Positions 18,754 through 27,539 of a stretch of 64,000 bases of DNA are shown piece after piece. The stretch covers positions 98,567 through 162,566 of the forward strand of contig PLHW01000028.1 of assembly GCA_003139095.1 (NCBI GenBank), read 5' to 3'. Origin of the DNA: Acidobacteriaceae bacterium. Its GTDB lineage: Bacteria; Acidobacteriota; Terriglobia; Terriglobales; Acidobacteriaceae. Numbering within the stretch: position 1 is the first letter of the stretch; each line of letters begins with the position of its first letter. Both the position numbers and the translations under genes were made by a program. The notes beneath the pieces are model-generated. The model made no database searches. It saw only the letters and a list, made by a program, of their open reading frames with translations, and was not told where the DNA came from.

Positions 18754-21318
18754 ATGATCACTCGTGTGGGCAGCTCTAGAAGAGTAAGCATTCGTGTCGG
18801 CCTATCGTGCACTTTAGCCATTATTTTACTTTCACTTACAGGCTTTCGAGCCCAGGCCCAAGCGCCCGCAATCCGGGAGACCAAATCGCCCAGGCTGCAC
18901 TCGAAGACGAAAGCTCACAAGGCAAGAATCGAGTCTGGCACCACCTTCACCACCCTCTATAACTTCTGCTCCCAACCGAGCTGCACCGACGGTTCCACCT
19001 CCTACACCAGCCTGATCCGCGACGCCGTCGGCAACCTCTACGGCACCACCTCCTTCGGCGGAGCCAACTCCGGCGCCAACGGCGGCACCGGCGCCGGAGC
19101 GGTGTTCGAGGTGAACAACGCCGGTCAGGAAACCGTCCTCTACAGTTTTTGCACAGCCGCAAACTGCACGGACGGAGCGCTGCCGACTGCTCCTCTGGTC
19201 GAAGATGCGGCGGGGAATCTGTATGGGACGACGTCTTCCGGTGGTATCTACAACAGCGGAACCGTGTTTAAGCTTGAGCCTCCGTCGCAACAAGGCGGGG
19301 CGTGGACCGAAGTCGTGCTTTACAACTTTTGCGCGCTGAAAGGCTGCGCGGACGGGGAAAATCCGGTGGCCGGCCTGATTCAGGATGCCGCCGGCAACCT
19401 ATACGGCACAACCTATGGTGGTGGCCCGCACGGCTGGGGCGCGGTGTTTGAGGTGAATGCGGCGGGCGTCGAGTCAGTGTTGTACAGCTTCAGACAGCCG
19501 AGCACGGGGGATGGGAATACTCCCGAGGGCAGCCTGTTTCAAGACGCTGCCGGGAACCTGTACGGCACCACCTTTCAGGGCGGCGCCAACCAATCGGGCA
19601 CAGTATTCAAGCTGACGAAAGCCGGCGTTGAGACGGTGCTTTATAGCTTCTGCTCAACGGGGGGCACGAGCTGCACCGATGGGGCAAATCCTCTCGCGGG
19701 TCTGATTCAGGACGCGGCGGGCAACTTCTACAGCACCACAAACATTGGCGGCGCATTCGGCTATGGCACGGCGTTCGAGTTGAGTCCGGCGGGCGCGGAA
19801 ACGGTGCTTTACAGCTTCTGCTCAACCGGCGGCGCGAATTGCACGGACGGCGCATACCCCCTCGCGGGCCTGCTGCTGGACTCCGTCGGCAGTCTTTATG
19901 GCACAACCGACGGCGGTGGTGCGGGCAATGCAGGATGCGACATCAATGGCCTGCTCACTTGCGGCACGGTGTTCGAGCTGTCACCTCCGGGGCAGCAGGG
20001 TGGCGCCTGGAGTGAGTCAGTGCTCTACAGCTTCTGTTCGCAGGGCGGCACGGACTGCACCGATGGCGCGTATCCCGAGGGTGGTTTGATTCAGGACGCG
20101 TCGGGCAACTTGTATAGCACGACCTCCTCGGGTGGAGCGAATGTCGCGCTCGGCGGCGGCACCGTGTTCATGATTGCCGTGACTGGGCAACTGACGCCGA
20201 CCGTCACGCTCACGTCCACGCCGAACCCGTCCTTCGTCGATCAGTCAGTGACTTTATCGGTGGTGGTGACGGGGAGTGGGCCGGTTCCAACGGGAACCGT
20301 TAAGTTCCAGGAAGGATCGACGAACCTGGGAACGGTGACGCTGGCGAACGGGAAAGGCAGCATCACGACGGCATTCCCAGCCGCGGGAAGCTTCTCCATC
20401 GTAGCCAATTACTCGGGGGATTCGAAATACAAATCAGGGAGTTCCAACTCGATCACGCAGGTCGTGAATCAATACACGACGAGCACAGGGCTGGCGTCGA
20501 GTCCGAATCCGTCGAACTTCGGACAGACCGTGACGTTTACGGCGACGGTAAGTTCGGCGGGACCGACTCCGACGGGAACAGTAACGTTCCTGAACGGCGG
20601 GGTTTCGTTTGGCAGCGCGGCGCTGAGCGGCGGCGTGGCCGTTCTGAACACAACGGCTCTGCCGGTCGGCAGCCTGTCGATCACGGCAAGCTACTCCGGC
20701 GATGCGGCGAACGCAGGCAGCACGTCGTCGATTCTGACGCAGGTGGTGAAGCAAGACACGACGAGCACGTCGCTCACCTCCAGTCCGAATCCGTCGATTT
20801 ACGGGCAGGCGGTAACGTTCACGGCGACGGTAAGCACCTCAGGGCCGACGCCCACCGGAACCGTGACGTTCTTGAGCGGGAAGAAGTCGATCGGGACGGC
20901 GACGCTGAGCGGCGGTGTGGCTCAATTTATCACCTCCACTCTCACCGTCGGCACCTACTCGATCACCGCAGTCTATGGTGGAGACGCTGGGCACGCGGGG
21001 AGCAAGTCGTCGGCGCTCAAGCAGGTAGTGAATAAAGCGACTTCGTCGACGGCGCTAACTTCTGCGCCGAATCCTTCCAAGGTGAAGCAGAAGGTAAAAT
21101 TCACGGCCACGGTGACATCGCCAACCACGACGTCGACGGGAAAAGTCACGTTCATGGATGGGAACACGGCATTAGGCACGGGGAATTTGAAGAACGGCGT
21201 GGCCAGCTTTACCACGTCGTCTCTAAGCTCCGGCTCGCACAACATCACGGCAGTTTACCCGGGCACGACGAACATCAATGGAAGCACGTCTCCGGTGCTG
21301 GTGCAGGTGGTGAACTGA
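18754..21318 (+). CDS. Secreted GloVer-repeat protein with C-terminal Ig-like repeats
   Basis: The start at ATG 18754 is chosen because GGGGGATGG lies 6 bases upstream; a TTG (18727) and ATG 18748 are in frame but worse placed. This gives 854 residues. A signal peptide (VGLSCTLAIILLSLTGFRAQA) is followed by about seven GloVer-type repeats of 55-65 residues with the core DAAGNLYGTTxxGG...GTVFEL...ETVLYSFC. Four Ig-like (Big_3-like) repeats of about 88 residues follow from near residue 480, each starting as TSSPNPSxxGQxVTFTATVS. Exported and possibly surface-exposed; no enzyme motif is visible. Two further GloVer genes lie at 32970 and 57842. Confidence 0.87.
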   Translation: MITRVGSSRRVSIRVGLSCTLAIILLSLTGFRAQAQAPAIRETKSPRLHSKTKAHKARIESGTTFTTLYNFCSQPSCTDGSTSYTSLIRDAVGNLYGTTSFGGANSGANGGTGAGAVFEVNNAGQETVLYSFCTAANCTDGALPTAPLVEDAAGNLYGTTSSGGIYNSGTVFKLEPPSQQGGAWTEVVLYNFCALKGCADGENPVAGLIQDAAGNLYGTTYGGGPHGWGAVFEVNAAGVESVLYSFRQPSTGDGNTPEGSLFQDAAGNLYGTTFQGGANQSGTVFKLTKAGVETVLYSFCSTGGTSCTDGANPLAGLIQDAAGNFYSTTNIGGAFGYGTAFELSPAGAETVLYSFCSTGGANCTDGAYPLAGLLLDSVGSLYGTTDGGGAGNAGCDINGLLTCGTVFELSPPGQQGGAWSESVLYSFCSQGGTDCTDGAYPEGGLIQDASGNLYSTTSSGGANVALGGGTVFMIAVTGQLTPTVTLTSTPNPSFVDQSVTLSVVVTGSGPVPTGTVKFQEGSTNLGTVTLANGKGSITTAFPAAGSFSIVANYSGDSKYKSGSSNSITQVVNQYTTSTGLASSPNPSNFGQTVTFTATVSSAGPTPTGTVTFLNGGVSFGSAALSGGVAVLNTTALPVGSLSITASYSGDAANAGSTSSILTQVVKQDTTSTSLTSSPNPSIYGQAVTFTATVSTSGPTPTGTVTFLSGKKSIGTATLSGGVAQFITSTLTVGTYSITAVYGGDAGHAGSKSSALKQVVNKATSSTALTSAPNPSKVKQKVKFTATVTSPTTTSTGKVTFMDGNTALGTGNLKNGVASFTTSSLSSGSHNITAVYPGTTNINGSTSPVLVQVVN

Positions 21319-21326
21319 AGAAATAG

Positions 21327-22397
21327 GAAGAACGCCACGGCGGCTGGGGCGCGATCGGTCTGGTCGATGACTATGACGATCCCTATGCGGCGTCCAACTT
21401 GTCATACTTCAGCAGCTACTTTGGCTTGCCCGCTGCCAACTTCATCAAGGTCTATGCCAACAACAGTTGGGGCAATTTGAACGGACTGACGGCCAGTTGC
21501 GCCGGCACGCCGCCTCCGGCCAATTATTACGGCTGGGATCTGGAAGAATCTCTGGACATCGAGTGGGCTCACGCCATGGCGCCGTCCGCGACCATCGTTC
21601 TGGTCGAGGCCTGCACGCAAAATCTGCCCGACCTGCTTTTTGCCGAAGAGGTCGCGGGTATCTACGTGAATGCCTACGGCGGCGGCGATATCTCCAATAG
21701 TTGGGGATACCCCGAGAGCTACGTTGGAAAATCGGGAGACGGCGGTGGCACTTTGACCGAACAACAGGACGACAATTACCTGTTCCGCTACTACTGGAAA
21801 GACATCACTTACTTTGCGTCGGCGGGCGACTCGGGATCGGAAGTTCTGTATCCCAGCGCTTCGCCCTGGGTGGTCTCCGCAGGCGGTACCACCATCAACC
21901 GCGACGTGAACGGCAATTTCCTGAGTGAGAGCTGCTGGGCTGACTCGGGCGGCGGTTCGAGCGCGGTGGAAGGCTGGACCAATCCGCCCAGCATCTCCGC
22001 CGGCATGGGACCGTGGGCCAACTATCAGTATGAACTGTTCGGGCAGTCGGCACGATCCACTCCTGACATTTCATTCGAAGCCGATCCGAACAGCGGCGTG
22101 TGGGTCTACGATACGGACGAGGGCGGCGCCTGGTACGTGGTTGGCGGCACCAGCGTCTCTTCGCCGGCACTGGCGGGCATCGTCAATGCATCGAACAACC
22201 GGCTCGGTCAGGCGCCTCCGGGAGGCGGCTACTACGAGACGCACGAGAACGAGTTGCTCTATTCGCAGCTTTTCGCGAACACTGCTTACGGCGTCAATTT
22301 CTACGACGTCACGACAGGATCGAACGGCCACGCGGCTGGTGCAGGCTATGACCAGTGCACGGGCATCGGAAGCCCGCGCGGCCACCTCGGCAAGTAA
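21327..22397 (+). pseudogene. N-terminally truncated S53 (sedolisin/kumamolisin) peptidase
   Basis: The frame is homologous to sedolisins from codon 21327 (GAIGLVDDYDDPYAASNLSY) through to a normal C-terminus (GYDQCTGIGSP), about 356 residues. Catalytic elements are intact: Glu and Asp in EESLDIEWAHAMAP, the oxyanion Asp in SAGDSGS, and Ser in GGTSVSSPALAG. The signal peptide and the long activation pro-domain are missing, because an in-frame TAG stands at 21324, six bases after the preceding gene's stop. The first in-frame start-type codon (TTG 21399) lies inside the catalytic domain. I read this as a deletion or rearrangement that removed the 5' half. A strong terminator follows. Confidence 0.85.
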
Positions 22398-22428
22398 GCG
22401 TTGAGTGCCTGAGAATTGCAGTTCTTCT

Positions 22429-22460
22429 GGAGGCCCTAACCAACAGGGCCTCCATTTTTT
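22429..22460 (+). terminator. Rho-independent terminator after the S53 remnant
   Basis: Perfect 9-bp stem GGAGGCCCT / AGGGCCTCC with a 7-base loop, followed by ATTTTTT. Confidence 0.92.
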
Positions 22461-22481
22461 GCCGCCGCGCCCGGCTGCGGA

Positions 22482-22964
22482 TTAGTGAGTAGTGATCTTA
22501 TCGCTCTCAGCGACGCGTTCGACAATGGAGGCGAAATTGGTCTGGTCCCCGGCCCGAGTCGAATTGGGCGCGGGCGACTCGGGGCCCGCCGCGCTCAGCA
22601 CTACCCCGCTCAGCACCACAACGATGCGATCGCCGGCCGCGAGTGGCCGATTGTCTGCCTGCTTTCCATCGGGCAACAGGATGCGTGCATGAGAAATATC
22701 GACCTTGAAGGTCGGCCCCGAGACCACGAACTGAGCATGCGGTCCCGGACCGCCAGGGTAGCCGTCGGGCGTTTTGACGGAAACCAGATCGCCTTGGATC
22801 GCCGTGATGCGTCCCTGTATTACGAAGAGATCGGAAGAGGGAGGTACTTGCCGAGTCTGGGCTTGGATTCGCGGAGCCATCAGGCTGCCAAGCACCGTCA
22901 GAACTATCGTGGCTGCCAGCAGGGCTGCTTTCTTACGCCTGCGTACTATTGTGTCGAGTGGCAT
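22482..22964 (-). CDS. Hypothetical exported or membrane-anchored protein
   Basis: I prefer ATG 22964, preceded by AGAAGG at a good distance, over the in-frame ATG 23063, which has no Shine-Dalgarno sequence; this gives 160 residues. A basic start (RRRKK) and a hydrophobic segment (AALLAATIVLTVLGSLMA) form a signal peptide or anchor. The rest is a small beta-rich domain with FVIQGRITAIQGDLVSVKTP and AAGDRIVVVLSG, resembling a DUF5666 or OB-like fold, and a Pro/Ser-rich tail. The function is unknown. It lies downstream of the cold-shock gene, but the terminator between them argues against one transcript. Confidence 0.7.
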   Translation of the reverse strand: MPLDTIVRRRKKAALLAATIVLTVLGSLMAPRIQAQTRQVPPSSDLFVIQGRITAIQGDLVSVKTPDGYPGGPGPHAQFVVSGPTFKVDISHARILLPDGKQADNRPLAAGDRIVVVLSGVVLSAAGPESPAPNSTRAGDQTNFASIVERVAESDKITTH

Positions 22965-23081
22965 GGATACTGCCTTCTTCTCACTTACGTCTTCTTTGCG
23001 CCTTCGGGCGGCTTGGTTGCGGCGATCAGCCTCTCCTGGGAATGACGATCGACTTTGCATCATATATTTAGATGCGAAAAT

Positions 23082-23107
23082 GCCCGGGTTTCTTGCGAAA
23101 CCCGGGC
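23082..23107 (-). terminator. Rho-independent terminator of the cold-shock gene
   Basis: A perfect 11-bp stem (GCCCGGGTTTC / GAAACCCGGGC) with a 4-base loop, 58 bp after the csp stop. On the minus strand ATTTTCG follows. A second weaker stem (AGATCGT/ACGATCT, 23121-23155) lies between. Confidence 0.8.
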
Positions 23108-23165
23108 ACTTTCTACTTTGAGATCGTTTTCCAGAGGTCTTTTTCCAGACGATCTTCGGCGTTAC

Positions 23166-23369
23166 CTAGACTGCGGTAACGTTCTCCGCTTGCCAGCCCT
23201 TGGGGCCTTTGGTCACGTCGAACTGGACGGTCTGGCCTTCTTGCAGGCTCTTGAAGCCACCCGACTGGATGGCGGAGAAATGCACGAAAACGTCTTCGCC
23301 ATTTTGACGGCTGATGAAGCCGTAGCCCTTGGCGTCGTTAAACCACTTCACTGTTCCTTGTTCTGCCAT
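23166..23369 (-). CDS. Cold-shock protein (CspA family)
   Basis: 67 residues, the exact size of bacterial cold-shock domain proteins. RNP1 (KGYGFISR) and RNP2 (DVFVHFS) nucleic-acid binding motifs are present. These proteins bind single-stranded RNA or DNA and act as RNA chaperones. The 190-bp region before the ATG (23370-23558) is shared with the divergent DUF503 gene and would give a long leader, as is common for cold-shock genes; no distinct element is recognisable there. Confidence 0.97.
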   Translation of the reverse strand: MAEQGTVKWFNDAKGYGFISRQNGEDVFVHFSAIQSGGFKSLQEGQTVQFDVTKGPKGWQAENVTAV

Positions 23370-23558
23370 TTGGTAATGTTCCTATTCTTTGTTGCTGATT
23401 GAAATGTGCTGAGAAGATTCGTTGCTTGTGGAAGTGGTGTGACGCTGGTTGGCGGTACCGACCTTCTACTCACTGCCGATCAAACTTAGCACTTACAGTG
23501 TAGCACAGTTCGGGAGTCGCTGTCCGCATTAGTTTTGTTGGCGTTAGTATAGGTCCTT

Positions 23559-23846
23559 ATGGTCGCTTCGCTCACGCTGGAGTTGCGGATTGAAGCCGCG
23601 CACTCGCTCAAGGACAAGCGGCAGGTGGTGCGCAGCCTGAAAGACCGGCTCCGCACCTCGTTCAATGTGTCCGTGGCTGAGCTCGATCCCTCGAACCTCT
23701 GGAACCAGGCGACCATCGGCGTCGTCGCCATCTCGCACTCGCGCGACTATCTGGAAGGCCTGATGAAAAACGTGGAGCGCACCGCCACGCGCATCGCCAA
23801 TAATCACGGCGCGGACATTGCGGACTCGTTTGTGGAGTTCTTGTAA
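23559..23846 (+). CDS. DUF503 (YlxP-like) family protein
   Basis: 95 residues, full length for the family. The start VASLTLELRIEAAHSLKDKR and the segment VVRSLKDRLRTSFNVSVAEL are typical of DUF503. Family members are small alpha/beta proteins often found near rbfA and infB; their role is not established. Here the gene is isolated between the csp gene and dnaN. Confidence 0.9.
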   Translation: MVASLTLELRIEAAHSLKDKRQVVRSLKDRLRTSFNVSVAELDPSNLWNQATIGVVAISHSRDYLEGLMKNVERTATRIANNHGADIADSFVEFL

Positions 23847-23885
23847 ACACCATCAGCCCGAAAAATCCGTCCTCCTCCGCGATCC

Positions 23886-25037
23886 TCAAATCCGCATCGG
23901 CATTACGATGTAGCGGTACTTGTAATCCTCGCCTTCGGCGGGCCGCAGTTGGCCGGCGGACTGCGAATCCTTCAATTCGAGTTTTACCTCGCCCGCGCCC
24001 ACGGCCTTGATGAAATCGAGCAGGTATTGAGCGTTGAAGCCAATGGCCATCGCGTCGCCGCTGTAATCGATCTCGATGGAGTCCTCGGACTCGCCGGTTT
24101 CGGTGGACGAGGCGGAGAGTTTCAGTTCGTTTTTGTCGAGCCGGAGGCGGACGGCCCGGGAACGCTCGTCGGCAAATTGCGCCACGCGTGAGATCGCGCC
24201 GCCAAGTTCATCGCCGTGAAGGACGATGGACTTGGTGATGTCCTTGGGCAGCACGGCCTCGTAGTTGGGGAACTGGCCGGTCAGTTGGCGCGACGTGAGC
24301 AGGCGCGGGCCGACGCGGAAGAACAGCGTCGATTCGTCTTTCGCGAAGTCGATGGTCTCGATGTCGGAGTCGAGCAGCGACTTGAGTTCGTCCATCGCTT
24401 TTTTCGGGATCAGCGTTTTCATCTCGCCCGAGACGCCTTCAAATTTTTCTCCCGAGCGCTCGATGTGCGCCAGGCGATGGCCATCGGTGGCGACCATGGT
24501 GATGGACTCGGGCTTAAGCACCATCAGCGCGCCGTTGAGCGTGTACCGCGACTCTTCATTGGCGATGGCGAAGCCGGTCTTCGCGATCATGGAGCGCAGC
24601 ACGGCGGCTGGAATCTTGATCACTCCCGCCGACGGAAAGACGGGCAGTCCGGGGAAATTCGAGCGCGCCAGGCCCACCATCTTGGTATTCGACCGGCCGC
24701 ACCGAATGCTGACCCAATGATTCTCCAGCAGGCGGATGGTGATGTCGGCGTCGGGCAGCAGCTTCACATAGTCGTAGAGCTTGCGCGCGGGAATGGTGCA
24801 GGCCCCCTCTTTTTTCACCTTGGCGTTGCAGGACGTGCGCAGGCTGAGGTCGAGATCCGTCGCGGTCAGCGACAGTTTGTCGCCCGCGGCTTCAAACAAA
24901 TAATTCGAGAGAATGGGGATGGTCGTCTTGCGCTCGACCACGCCCTGGGTGGCCGTGAGTTCGCGGAGGAGTTCTACCTTGCTGACCGTGATTTCCATCG
25001 TCGTGGTCGCAGTGGCGGGGGCGGCTTCTACCGGCAT
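23886..25037 (-). CDS. dnaN: DNA polymerase III beta sliding clamp
   Basis: The open frame extends to 25181, but ATG 25037, preceded by GGGAGA, gives 383 residues, close to the usual clamp length. A further in-frame ATG (MEITVSKVELLREL) 13 codons on is the start used by many homologues. The three clamp domains can be followed from VVERKTTIPILSNYL to the C-terminal YRYIVMPMRI, which matches the conserved end of DnaN (YVVMPMRL). It encircles DNA and tethers the replicative polymerase. dnaA lies directly upstream, the canonical order. Confidence 0.97.
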   Translation of the reverse strand: MPVEAAPATATTTMEITVSKVELLRELTATQGVVERKTTIPILSNYLFEAAGDKLSLTATDLDLSLRTSCNAKVKKEGACTIPARKLYDYVKLLPDADITIRLLENHWVSIRCGRSNTKMVGLARSNFPGLPVFPSAGVIKIPAAVLRSMIAKTGFAIANEESRYTLNGALMVLKPESITMVATDGHRLAHIERSGEKFEGVSGEMKTLIPKKAMDELKSLLDSDIETIDFAKDESTLFFRVGPRLLTSRQLTGQFPNYEAVLPKDITKSIVLHGDELGGAISRVAQFADERSRAVRLRLDKNELKLSASSTETGESEDSIEIDYSGDAMAIGFNAQYLLDFIKAVGAGEVKLELKDSQSAGQLRPAEGEDYKYRYIVMPMRI

Positions 25038-25104
25038 ATTCGGGTCTCCCGACAGTATTTCTGTTCTTCCTCTTATATCAAATAAAAACGCCAGAAAACC
25101 AGCG

Positions 25105-25201
25105 GGTCGGTCGTCGGTCGTCCGTCCCTGGTCGTGAGGTGCGCAATGCCGGGGCTCCGTGGGCATGTCCCGAACGACCAACGACGAACGGCCAAGGCCA
25201 G
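25105..25201. repeat. Inverted pair of 7-bp-period arrays between dnaA and dnaN
   Basis: Left block 25105-25139 reads GGTCGGT, CGTCGGT, CGTCCGT, CCCTGGT, CGTGAGG. The right block 25174-25201 reads ACGACCA, ACGACGA, ACGGCCA, AGGCCAG, roughly the reverse complement. The blocks could fold into one long imperfect hairpin and fill most of the 166-bp dnaA-dnaN gap. An AT-rich patch (25068-25091) lies beside it. Confidence 0.75.
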
Positions 25202-25203
25202 GT

Positions 25204-26595
25204 CTACGCGCCCAACTGCTCGGTCAACTTGTTGAGCAGGCGGTTCAGATCCTTGTCGTCTTTGCGAACTCCTTCGATTTTTTCGACCGAATGGAGCACG
25301 GTGGTGTGGTGCTTGCCGCCAAACTGGCGCCCGATCTCAGGCAGCGAGGCCTCCGTCAGGTGCTTGGACAAATACATCGCGATCTGCCGCGGATAGACGA
25401 TGGAGCGCGAATTATTTTTCGCCTTGATCTCGACCAGGCGCAGGCCGAACTGCTCGGCGACCGCCTTCTGAATGGATTCGATCGTCACCTTGCGCGCCTG
25501 CGAATCGATGAAGTTTTTCAGCACCTGCTGGCAGTAGGGAAGCGTGATCTCGGCGCCGATCAGCGATGAGTGCGCAACCAGTCGAATGAGCGCGCCCTCA
25601 AGTTCGCGCACATTGGAGCGAATATTCGAGGCGATGTAGAGCGCCACGTCGGTGGGCAGGGTGACGCGCTCCTGCTCCGCTTTCTTTTGCAGGATAGCGA
25701 CTTTCGTTTCCAAGTCCGGCGGCTGGATGTCTCCGATCAGGCCCCACTCGAAGCGGCTGCGCAGGCGATCTTCAAATTCCGCCAGCTCTTTCGGCGGACG
25801 GTCGCTGGCAATCACGATCTGCTTCATCGACTCGTGCAGCGCGTTGAAGGTGTGGAAGAACTCTTCCTGCGTGCGCTCCTTCTGCGCCAGGAACTGAATG
25901 TCGTCGACGAGCAACACGTCCACGGTGCGGAACTTGTCGCGGAAGCTGATCATCTTGTCATAGCGCAGCGAGTTGATCATCTCGTTGGTGAACTTCTCGC
26001 TGGAGACATAGCAGATGGCGGCCTGCGGTGTGCGCCGCTTGATCTCGTGGCCGATCGCCTGCATCAGATGCGTCTTCCCCATGCCGACGCCGCCGTAAAG
26101 AAAGAGCGGGTTGTAAGCCTTTGAAGGCCGCTCGGCAACCGCCTGACACGCGGCGTGCGCGAACTGGTTGCCGCTGCCAATGACGAAGGCGTCGAAGGTA
26201 TAGCGCGGGTTGAGCTGCGCCGCGCTGTCCCAATCGAATCGTCCCTGCGCCGGCCCGGACGCAGACTGCGGAGAACTCGACGAACCGAACGCGGAGAGCC
26301 CGCCGTTGTGGCGGATCGGCGTGTTCGAGGGATCGTCCTCGGCGGTGACAAAGCGCACATCCTCGTAGCCCAGCCCGAGGTCGTCCACCGCCTCCTGAAT
26401 CAGGTCGGCATACTTGTCGCCTTCGCGGCGGTACTCATCGCTCGGCACGCGCACGAAAAGCACTCCGTTGCTGATGTGGCTGTAACGCGTTGGCTTGAGC
26501 CACGTGTTGTACGAGTGGCGGTTGATTTTCTTTTCCAGCGCATCGAGGATGCGCACCCACGGATTCGGAATGATGGCGGAATTTGTGACGGACAT
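25204..26595 (-). CDS. dnaA: Chromosomal replication initiator DnaA
   Basis: 463 residues. Domain I (1-80) starts WVRILDALEKKINRHSYNTW. A Ser/Gly-rich linker (95-120) follows. The AAA+ domain has Walker A GGVGMGKT at 168-175 and Walker B (VLLVDDIQFL). The C-terminal DNA-binding domain ends with the signature GGKHHTTVLHSVEKIE. DnaA binds oriC boxes and opens the duplex. The gene lies between jag and dnaN, the standard arrangement. No Shine-Dalgarno sequence is evident before the ATG. Confidence 0.98.
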   Translation of the reverse strand: MSVTNSAIIPNPWVRILDALEKKINRHSYNTWLKPTRYSHISNGVLFVRVPSDEYRREGDKYADLIQEAVDDLGLGYEDVRFVTAEDDPSNTPIRHNGGLSAFGSSSSPQSASGPAQGRFDWDSAAQLNPRYTFDAFVIGSGNQFAHAACQAVAERPSKAYNPLFLYGGVGMGKTHLMQAIGHEIKRRTPQAAICYVSSEKFTNEMINSLRYDKMISFRDKFRTVDVLLVDDIQFLAQKERTQEEFFHTFNALHESMKQIVIASDRPPKELAEFEDRLRSRFEWGLIGDIQPPDLETKVAILQKKAEQERVTLPTDVALYIASNIRSNVRELEGALIRLVAHSSLIGAEITLPYCQQVLKNFIDSQARKVTIESIQKAVAEQFGLRLVEIKAKNNSRSIVYPRQIAMYLSKHLTEASLPEIGRQFGGKHHTTVLHSVEKIEGVRKDDKDLNRLLNKLTEQLGA

Positions 26596-26922
26596 TTTAT
26601 GAATACCAAAAGCCCGGCGAACTGGGCCGGGATCGATTCCAACTGAAAATATGAATATTCTGCTACTGCGAAGCAGCCTTCGTTTGCGTGCAATGGTTGA
26701 TGGTGAAAATCATTACGGGACGATGGGCATACTAGCATAAAAAAATTGGCCGCGTCGGTGTCGTGCAACAAAAAACTTTTCGCGTTACTCGAGATTGCTT
26801 CGCGATTTTTTGCCGCTGTCAAGTGTCGAGAAACTAACTGCCGCGCGAAGGGTGCAATCGAGTTTTGCATTGCGAGCCGCGCGTTTCGGTCCGCATGCTG
26901 CGATGTCGGTGCAACTCGCGGT
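26596..26922. other. dnaA-jag intergenic region, possible origin region
   Basis: 327 bp in the usual place for oriC. It contains a hairpin in the dnaA leader (CCCGGC/GCCGGG, 26613-26631) and short A/T-rich patches, for example CATAAAAAAATTGG near 26736. I find no copy of TTATCCACA or a close variant on either strand. The origin assignment therefore rests on gene order alone and is weak. Confidence 0.35.
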
Positions 26923-27459
26923 TCAGGAAAGTGGGCGACGATCGGGTCTGGGCGGTCGCTTGTAGGTACCCGGGTACACGACCACCGATCGGCGCCCGCC
27001 TTCGCCGTCGCTTTCGGTGCGCAGATCTTTTTCTTCCCGCAGTGCCAGGTGAACGATGCGGCGCTCGCGCGATGACATGGGCCCGAAGCGATATGGCTCG
27101 CCCGTGCGCCGCACCCGGTCGGCCGCAGTGCGCGCCGCAAGTTGCAACTCGTCGATGCGCAGCGCGCGGAAATTCTTGCAGTCGAACCAGATCTTCTCAT
27201 GCTCGTTGCCTTGAAGATGCAATATCTCGGAGGCGAGCAATTCGAACGCGCGCAGGAGCTCGCCGCCCCGTTCCAGCAGAAGGGCCGAATCGGGTCCGGC
27301 GAATTCAACCAGAATTTCCGGATGCTCCCAGTCGCGATGCTGCGCAATCGGCGGATCGACGCTGATGCGGTATTTCAATTTGAATGCGCCGTTGGTGATT
27401 ACGGCCTGAAGAAATTCTCCGATTTGTTTCGCGGCAGCGACCTTGTCAGTAATGGGCAT
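26923..27459 (-). CDS. jag: KH-R3H RNA-binding protein KhpB (Jag/SpoIIIJ-associated)
   Basis: 178 residues. A KH-like region (about 45-110, FAGPDSALLLERGGELLRAFELLASEIL) is followed by an R3H domain near the end (PMSSRERRIVHLALRE...VVVYP). The N-terminal Jag_N domain of longer homologues is absent. KhpB binds RNA and in several bacteria affects cell division and elongation. It is encoded next to yidC, as in most genomes. Confidence 0.88.
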   Translation of the reverse strand: MPITDKVAAAKQIGEFLQAVITNGAFKLKYRISVDPPIAQHRDWEHPEILVEFAGPDSALLLERGGELLRAFELLASEILHLQGNEHEKIWFDCKNFRALRIDELQLAARTAADRVRRTGEPYRFGPMSSRERRIVHLALREEKDLRTESDGEGGRRSVVVYPGTYKRPPRPDRRPLS

Positions 27460-27462
27460 ATA

Positions 27463-27539
27463 TCAGTTCTCAACTCTCAGCCGTCAGTTCTAAGTTGCCG
27501 GATGTGACTGACAACTGGGAACTGACAACTGATAACTAT
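27463..27539. repeat. Inverted 7-bp-period array between jag and yidC
   Basis: Eleven heptads in one register: TCAGTTC, TCAACTC, TCAGCCG, TCAGTTC, TAAGTTG, CCGGATG, TGACTGA, CAACTGG, GAACTGA, CAACTGA, TAACTAT. The right half is roughly the reverse complement of the left, so the whole 77 bp is a long imperfect hairpin. It fills the complete jag-yidC gap and touches the yidC stop. Confidence 0.85.
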
